Source of the DNA: Sitta carolinensis | Lineage: Eukaryota; Chordata; Aves; Passeriformes; Sittidae | Assembly: GCA_032173965.1 (NCBI GenBank) | Contig: CM063298.1 | Location: 8,865,501 to 8,929,500, forward strand | Length of the DNA: 64,000 nt | Direction of reading: 5' to 3' | Shown: positions 57,619 through 64,000 of the stretch, piece by piece | How the letters are laid out: each line of letters begins with the position of its first letter | Position numbering within the stretch: the stretch's first letter is position 1 | Notes under the pieces: model-generated | Databases searched by the model: none | What the model was told of the DNA's origin: nothing | What the model saw: only the letters and a program-made list of their open reading frames with translations | Translations under genes and position numbers: made by a program

Positions 57619-60600
57619 CAGCTTCTTTTCCCACGTCACACTGGAAATTGCCTTTTATCCATTCTATACAACAAAATTGTATAGAGCATGGCAGGACCAG
57701 CTCATCCTGGGAAGGAAAGTCAAAGCAAAGTATTCCTTATTTTTCTGTTTTATCTCCTTTGCTCCTAGTTGCTCCTTCTGGTAATTGACTGCTTGTAGTT
57801 TTCATTCTTAAATCTGATAATATTTCCCAAATCTCTTCTCATCAGAGAGCTGCCATCTGCACGCTGTGCAATGTCTTCCCTAGGATTGCAGAAATCCTTT
57901 CCCCTTCCAAAAAAGCTCAACATTTCTAAGCAACAGACAGCAATACCACTGAATTCCTCCAGTGCCCTTGGATGTGTTTTGGATGTTTAAAATTCAAGGG
58001 AACAGCTGTCAAGTGAGATGATAATTGTGCTGTCAGCATACCCAAGGAGAATTAGTGAAATTACCCTCCAAAGAATGTACACTACATAATCCTGTAAGCA
58101 AAAGGAAAAAATAGGTTTCCTTATCACACAGAAAGGGAGAGGTCTGAAATAAGAAACACTCCTGTGAAATCAATGCTATCTGAAAGATGAAGTGGAGCAC
58201 ATGCACTGCTGGGAGCTCTGATAAGAGACAGCAGAGGCCAGCTGAGGCCACCATGGCAGCACAGGAGCATCTCTGCCAGACCCCAGAGCATTGGAGAAAG
58301 ACTCCAGGCAGCAAGTGCCCTGTTGTGACCCTGCAAAGAGCTTGTGGCACTGAAAACCCCTGTGTGTCACATTAATGCCCCTTACTTCAGTATGACAGTG
58401 CAGAGACATCTAAAGAACCTCCACCCCTGCTAAGCTGAGAGCTGGCTGCTGTTAGACACCCATTCCCTTATTTCCTGAGCCAAGTGACTTGGTACAAAGT
58501 CAAGCTGGCCCCTAAGAGGTGATACAAGCTCAGGTGAGACCATAACACAAAAGGAATTCAGACCCCTCTGTTGCCATTGAAAGTTCCAGGACTGATCTCT
58601 CCAGCAAAATTTCAAAGAAGGCTTCCACTTTTAGGAAAATCCCAAACTGCTGTAGCAGACACAAGCAGGGAATTCCTCAATTCCCACAAGGTGAATATGG
58701 CACTGAGCCAGGGTGCTTGAAATAAGATACAGCAACTCATCAAAAGACAAACTGCTGGAATAGGCAAGCAAGAGAGTCCAGCTTCAAATAAATGATTTAC
58801 CATCCCCAGCTGGAAAAATCAACAGCAATTTTCACATTTTGGAGAAAAGCTTAATCAGGCAGAAATGAGAAAAATATGAAAATTGGGAAATGACCTGTGA
58901 AACAGCTGCATTTGTCCTGTGGATTTTCTGACAGCATTTGTACAGAGGCAAATGCTCTCATTATCCCCCTAGGACCAAAGACTCCCAGGCTCCAAGGTGG
59001 TTTTCACACTGAAATATTCCTCATTTTTCTCATAATGCAGAGGCAGAAATCAAGCCCTCCCTTTCAGTTATTAAAGAATCATTAATTGTGATTTCTGCTG
59101 CGTTTGTTTTACTCCCACTCCTGTTGTAACCAGTGACCTGAAGAGAGGTTTTGTCTCTCCATCACATCTTCCCTGTGACGGGACAAGATCCAACCAGAGG
59201 CTTCACAAGCTCAAAGGTTTCCACAGTTTCCCAAGATTTACAAGAACTCTGGAATGACTATAAAAAGGCCTCATGCATGCTAGACATAGGGACCTGAACA
59301 TGGAGAGAAATATAATTTTTCATGGATAGGCACAGACTGGCCTTTGGGACAAGGGCACAGGTTGAAAATTAGAAACCAGAGCCAGGACGAGAAGCAGCAG
59401 AACGAGACAGAATTGTTCACTCTGGTTAAAGTTAACTATGAACAAAACACCCAAATCAATGCTAAAGTGAGAGGCAGCAGCTGTCTTCATTTTAGGGGGA
59501 AAAAACGGAATTCTTCATCTGAAAGGTTTTGGCAGGTGACAGTCAATGTCAGAGCACACTTTGAAAAGCAGAGTCAGAACAGAGTCCACATGTCACTGTC
59601 CTTGCTTAGTCAAAATTTCCCTCGCATTCAGAGATTTTTGCCCAGGATTAGATACCAGGCTTTAGCTCAATAGAAGAGCCTTCATTTCTCTCTATGAATA
59701 CAAAGTCACCCCCCTTTTTTTTAACAAAACTACCTTCTGCAAGGAAGCTGGACTTGAATCCACTCCATTTTTCTCTCCCCACACAAACACTTGGCTGAAA
59801 AAACTGTGGTTTCTCCTTGTGATTTTTGGAAGTCAATACTTTCTGCCAGAAAAAGGGTGAGGAGGGAGAAAATGATGAAAGAAATGATCCCTTTCCAACC
59901 AGCAGTTCCTGGTTAGGTCGGAGTCTGCCTTCAAGGAGCACAGGAAAAAAAGGGGCAGACATCAGAGAATCATCCCCCAAGACACCTCCACCAAAAACTT
60001 CTCCAGCTGCTTCTCTGCTTTAATCTCCAACTCCCCTTTGGAGAGGGAACTTGCACACAGGGTGCGCATTAAATTATTATTAATTATTAACGAATAACTG
60101 AGTTCTTATATGAGCTCAGTTGTCTGTTGCCAGTATCTGCTGCTGTCCTGTGATTTTTTTTTTGCTGGGCTTTTCCTTCAGTAGAAATCTATTTGAAAGA
60201 GTTTCACAGTAATACTTTGCACTTTCACATTTTGAAGAATGGAAATTATTTCACCTTTGCAAGACTGATCTCATACCAAAAAGCACCTTTCAGGCAAAGG
60301 ACAGAAAACAGACAAGACAGATGAATAAAATGAAAAGGACAAGGAAAATGTGCCTGCTGGTGTACCCTATCCTGAAATAAAACATCCTTTAGAACTCAGC
60401 CAGGTTAATTATCTATTGTATTCATCAACGTCCTTCCATTCATTTTCACAGGCTTCCTGTAGAAGCCAGCTCTCATAAAAACCTGTGGAAAAAAACAAGC
60501 CACAGTTTTAAGCTGCCCCTTTTATTGCCATTTCCATGGAAGAAGAGAAAGGAGAACAGAGAGGTCAGGCACAGCCCACAGGAATGCTGTGGTAAAGCAG

Positions 60601-63435
60601 GAAGCCAAATAACCAAATGAACTGACACATGCAGGCAAATGGCGCCCAGATTTGCTGAAGTGCCTGCACAGATTGAACACTTCCAAACCCCAAAAGATCT
60701 CTTTCCACCTTTGGAGGTGCCCCCCATCTCCATCAGACCCAGGTGTTGGGGGAAAGGCTGCACTGCAGCATGAGGCATCAGCCAGACCCTCAGCAGAAAA
60801 GGAATAATAAAACCAAATCACTTTCCAAATGTGTTTGGAGCAGCAGGGGCTGATGGCCCCACACCAGCAAGGGGAAACCCATCTCCAGGTCTGGAGGCTT
60901 TCTCAGCAGAGTTAGGGAGCTTGTGAGACTCATTCTACTAAAAGGAACATGTTGCTCTAATTTAGCTGACTCTTTCTGCAGAAAGATTGGGCTGAGCTTT
61001 CTTAAAATCATTGTTACACTCCAGTTTCCCTCTTCTTTACTGAAGCTCACTATTCCCAGCAAGTGGCATTACAGATCAAGCTTGCAGCCTCTCACCTTCA
61101 CAACTTCCTGGCCAGAGAAAAAGCAATCTTAGTGGGATTTATTATCCCTGCCCCTTATCAGTGGAAAGCAGGTGCAAGGGAAGCATCCATAATCCCAGAG
61201 GGACCTTCCACCTAGCAAACTTCCCCTGCTCTCACAACATAATTGACAACCCTTTTGTCTTAGATTTGGTTGCTGAAACTACTCAAAAACATTTAGGGTG
61301 TTTGACACAAAAGCAGAAAATGTATATGTGTGTGTCCATATGCACATCTGGGGGTGATCATATATGATATATACATTTCCTCTGGGAATTTCTAGGCTGA
61401 GCATTAGCTCTGTACATATAGTTGAGATTCTAATTTGTTATTACCAGCCCATAATGCCAGGAAATGCATTTATGACTGTCTGAAGTATATGTGGAAGATC
61501 ACCAGCCCTGCAAGATAGTTGGAGCTGCTGAATTACTTTTAAATTCCCCCTTAAAGCCACCAGAGACCTCCCACCCCAAAACTTGCTGAGAACAGGCAGG
61601 ATGAAATATCAGAGGGAGATAAGAGAACTGGCTCCCACAGGAACCTTCTCCCAGTGCCTGAGGAGATGCAGGAACACCTCAGCCAGCCCTGTACCTTCAA
61701 CAGGATGCTGCCAGAGGGTTCTTCCCAACCTCCAAGCCACCCACATTTTCTTCTCAACATCTTTTTTAGGATGATTCCCATTTGTAATTGTTCTTTGCCA
61801 TCTCATCCACTAGGAAATATGGGCAGTAAAAAAGTTCCTGTTATGCAGGAGAAGCTGATGATACTAAAACCTACACGGCACACTCTTAAACTTTCACATG
61901 CCCTCACTGCCACGTGGATCTTGGTTTCCTAGAGGTAAATGCAAAGTAGTGCCTTGTCAAATCAATCTTTTTTCCTCACTTTCTCTCCTCCCCCATGCAA
62001 ATTTGGAGAAGAAACCACAGGCTGCAGCTGGCACCAGTCCTTAGCAAGGAAAAGAGATACTTCTATAAAGTAAACAAATCACTCTCAACATCAACATCCT
62101 CGCTGTCAGCATCCTCAGAAACACACCCACTCCTGTTCCCCAGGAGCTGGAGCCCCAGTTTAATTGAGCACAGCCCCACAATCACAATAATATTTTATCA
62201 TCCTCTCATGCCCAATTCCTTTTCCCTGTTACATTCCTGTGTCTTGCCCCATTAGCATTTTATCACAGAGCACAGAGAGCTGTGTTTGAGCAGCCAAAGC
62301 CAGACAAAAACCCCTTGTGCATTGCAGCCAGAGGAGATGGACTGCACTTCAGCACAAGGAACTGCATAACCACAGTGTGATTGCATTTAAATACCCATCA
62401 TATTGTTTGAAATGCTCTTTGAGTGGCCAGCAGAGGTTCTCCAGCTCTGCCTGGGAGCACAGAGCTGCACATCACAGGCAGGAGCAGAGGAACAACTGGA
62501 CCTGCAGCAGCTGCTCTTGTAGAGCCACAGAACAAAGGGGGGAAGAAACATCCATCACCATTATTGTTAACAATCCTGTTCTCTAATGAGCAGAAAATTC
62601 AACATCAGTAAAGCACAACCTAACAGTTCAAATAGCTGCTTCTTGTTCCCCCAGCAAGGAGCCTCCAGGGATTGTGCATTACAGTCATACTTGAAGATAA
62701 AGGGGAGAAATTATGCAGGAGATACAGAAAATTGAAGGAAGAGGGACTCAAGACATAACCTGAAGGAAAAATAAACAAAAATATGTGGCAAAGATAAGGA
62801 AAAGGTTTGAAAAGGAAAGTGAAGTGTTTAGATGGCAGAGGAGATAAAGAAAATAGATATTCCTTTCAAGAACATGAACTTTAACCTGATAGATAAGACA
62901 CCTTACCCACAGCTCCCTTAAAACCAGAACTGAGCCTTAGAGATATAAAGGAAATCAAAATATTTGACAGGAAACCAACAAAGCAACGAACTACAAGAAA
63001 ACCTTATTTGTTTCTCAGTCCCTGCTGACTTTCTTTCCAGAGAATCTCCAGAGGAAACTCCTCATCCCATTTGACTCCACCAGAAAATTTCAACCCACAT
63101 CACAAGGCCCTCTGGCACTCAGCTTTGGGGACCCAGGTAATCTCCAAGATAAAGGCCCCAACCACTTGATATATCTGTAAATTGTTGTCATCAGGGAAAT
63201 ACAGACTTCGGTTCTGGGAGCAAACAGGATCAATTTTGCAGTGGTGAACCCCAGCTGGAAGAAAGTGGTAAAGGGTTGTTTTTTCTAATGCAATCTGCAG
63301 AAGAGAGTTACTCCACAGAACCTTACCACAAGAATGAAAAGGAAAAACAAGAAATTGTCCTCCACACCCTAGTGTTAATTTAATGGTGAAAGGTTTAGGA
63401 AAATGTTACAATATATATGGAAAAAAGGACCCTGG
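57619..63435. other. single-copy noncoding DNA, no gene recognised
   Basis: No gene or transposon recognised. Minor features are an AT-rich run AAATTATTATTAATTATTAA at about 60,071-60,090 and a 12-bp palindrome ATCATATATGAT at about 61,359-61,370 next to a TATATAC stretch. Confidence 0.65.
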
Positions 63436-63461
63436 AAAAAAAAAAAAAAAAAAAAAAAAAA
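63436..63461. repeat. poly(A) homopolymer, 26 bases
   Basis: An uninterrupted A run, preceded by GGAAAAAAGGACCCTGG. It may be a retroposon tail, though no body is recognised. Confidence 0.95.
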
Positions 63462-64000
63462 CAATATTAACCGGTGTTGTGAAAGCTCTGCCAGGATTAA
63501 TGAGCTATTCCATTCTTGGAAGAGCCCAAATTCAAAGCAGTTTGCAGACCACATGAAACCCAACAGTCCTGTGAAGTCACACCCAGAGTTCCTTTTTGTA
63601 AGTTCAGCTGGCTCCCATCCCATTCCAACATCTGGTAGCACAAGAGTATTTCTGTGCCACCAGAAATACATATATATTTATTAAACAAATTCATGACAGA
63701 CTGAGAGACTCAGTCAACATCATATTATAAACCTCATAGGAAATATCATCCAAATTCCATAGATTTACCATACTCCCTGCAGAATAGGGAGAAAATAGGA
63801 ACTTCAAAGCATAATCTTGAAAACTAACACACTTGATCTGTTATGGACCACAGGCAAAGACCCAATTTACAGCTCCTATTCTCATTGTGCCCTTCACAGC
63901 GTATTTCATTGCCCAAGGAGTGAAACCACAGACTCAGGAAGAGGAACAGTGCCTGGGAGAGGCTTCCAGGGACCAGAAGAGCCAGTGAAGGGAGGAGCAG
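63462..64000. other. single-copy DNA to window end
   Basis: No gene or transposon recognised. A short ACATATATATTTATTAAAC stretch lies at about 63,668-63,686. Confidence 0.65.

Noticed and set aside
61571..61760. Possible CR1 remnant (GGTTCTTCCCAACCTCC)
   Set aside because: Only a few bases resemble the CR1 3' end, and neither the upstream block nor the terminal ATTCTATG-type unit is present.

Overview
This window looks like vertebrate nuclear DNA, most likely from a bird and probably a songbird or close relative. That is an inference. It rests on CR1 LINE 3' ends of the avian type (32,675-32,808 and 44,942-44,980), several segments resembling avian endogenous-retrovirus LTRs, a low density of interspersed repeats, general CpG depletion, and GC-rich minisatellites. 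There is no operon structure, ribosome-binding-site pattern or long non-repetitive reading frame, so it is not prokaryotic.

I could not recognise a single protein-coding gene, tRNA, rRNA or CRISPR array. Every reading frame above about 220 codons lies in tandem repeats and exists only because the repeat units lack stop codons. The window is best read as intergenic or deep-intronic sequence. Four short stretches have an acceptor, an open frame and a donor in the right order (9,584-9,645 +; 20,188-20,236 -; 28,955-29,000 +; 48,828-48,904 +). They are listed as weak exon candidates only, because such triples also arise by chance.

Layout: 1-8,282 is single-copy DNA with one LTR-like segment ending near 2,490 and an 11-bp-arm hairpin at 1,832-1,861. 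Minisatellite A (8,283-9,050) has mixed 15- and 17-bp units. 9,051-13,190 is single copy. Minisatellite B (13,192-14,520) has about 23-bp units and is followed by a minus-strand LTR-like segment (14,560-14,960). 14,961-31,195 is single copy, with two perfect tandem duplications (30-bp and 56-bp units). 31,196-32,230 is strongly T-rich and carries a degenerate 47-bp repeat; a CR1 tail follows. Minisatellite C (33,868-37,420, with a diverged skirt to about 37,840) is a 9-bp GTGACCACA-type array about 3.5 kb long. Next come two different minus-strand LTR-like segments (37,921-38,480 and 39,320-39,610). 39,611-64,000 is almost entirely single copy, with A/T homopolymers and several AT-rich stretches that look like conserved regulatory DNA.

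The most striking structure is in minisatellite C. The 9-bp units are organised into a higher-order repeat of about 1,468 bp, present as two nearly identical tandem copies (about 34,112-35,579 and 35,580-37,047). The base unit carries the RUNX-type core ACCACA (TGTGGT on the other strand) and a nuclear-receptor-like half-site TGACC, repeated hundreds of times. I found no evidence for a new protein-based system here.
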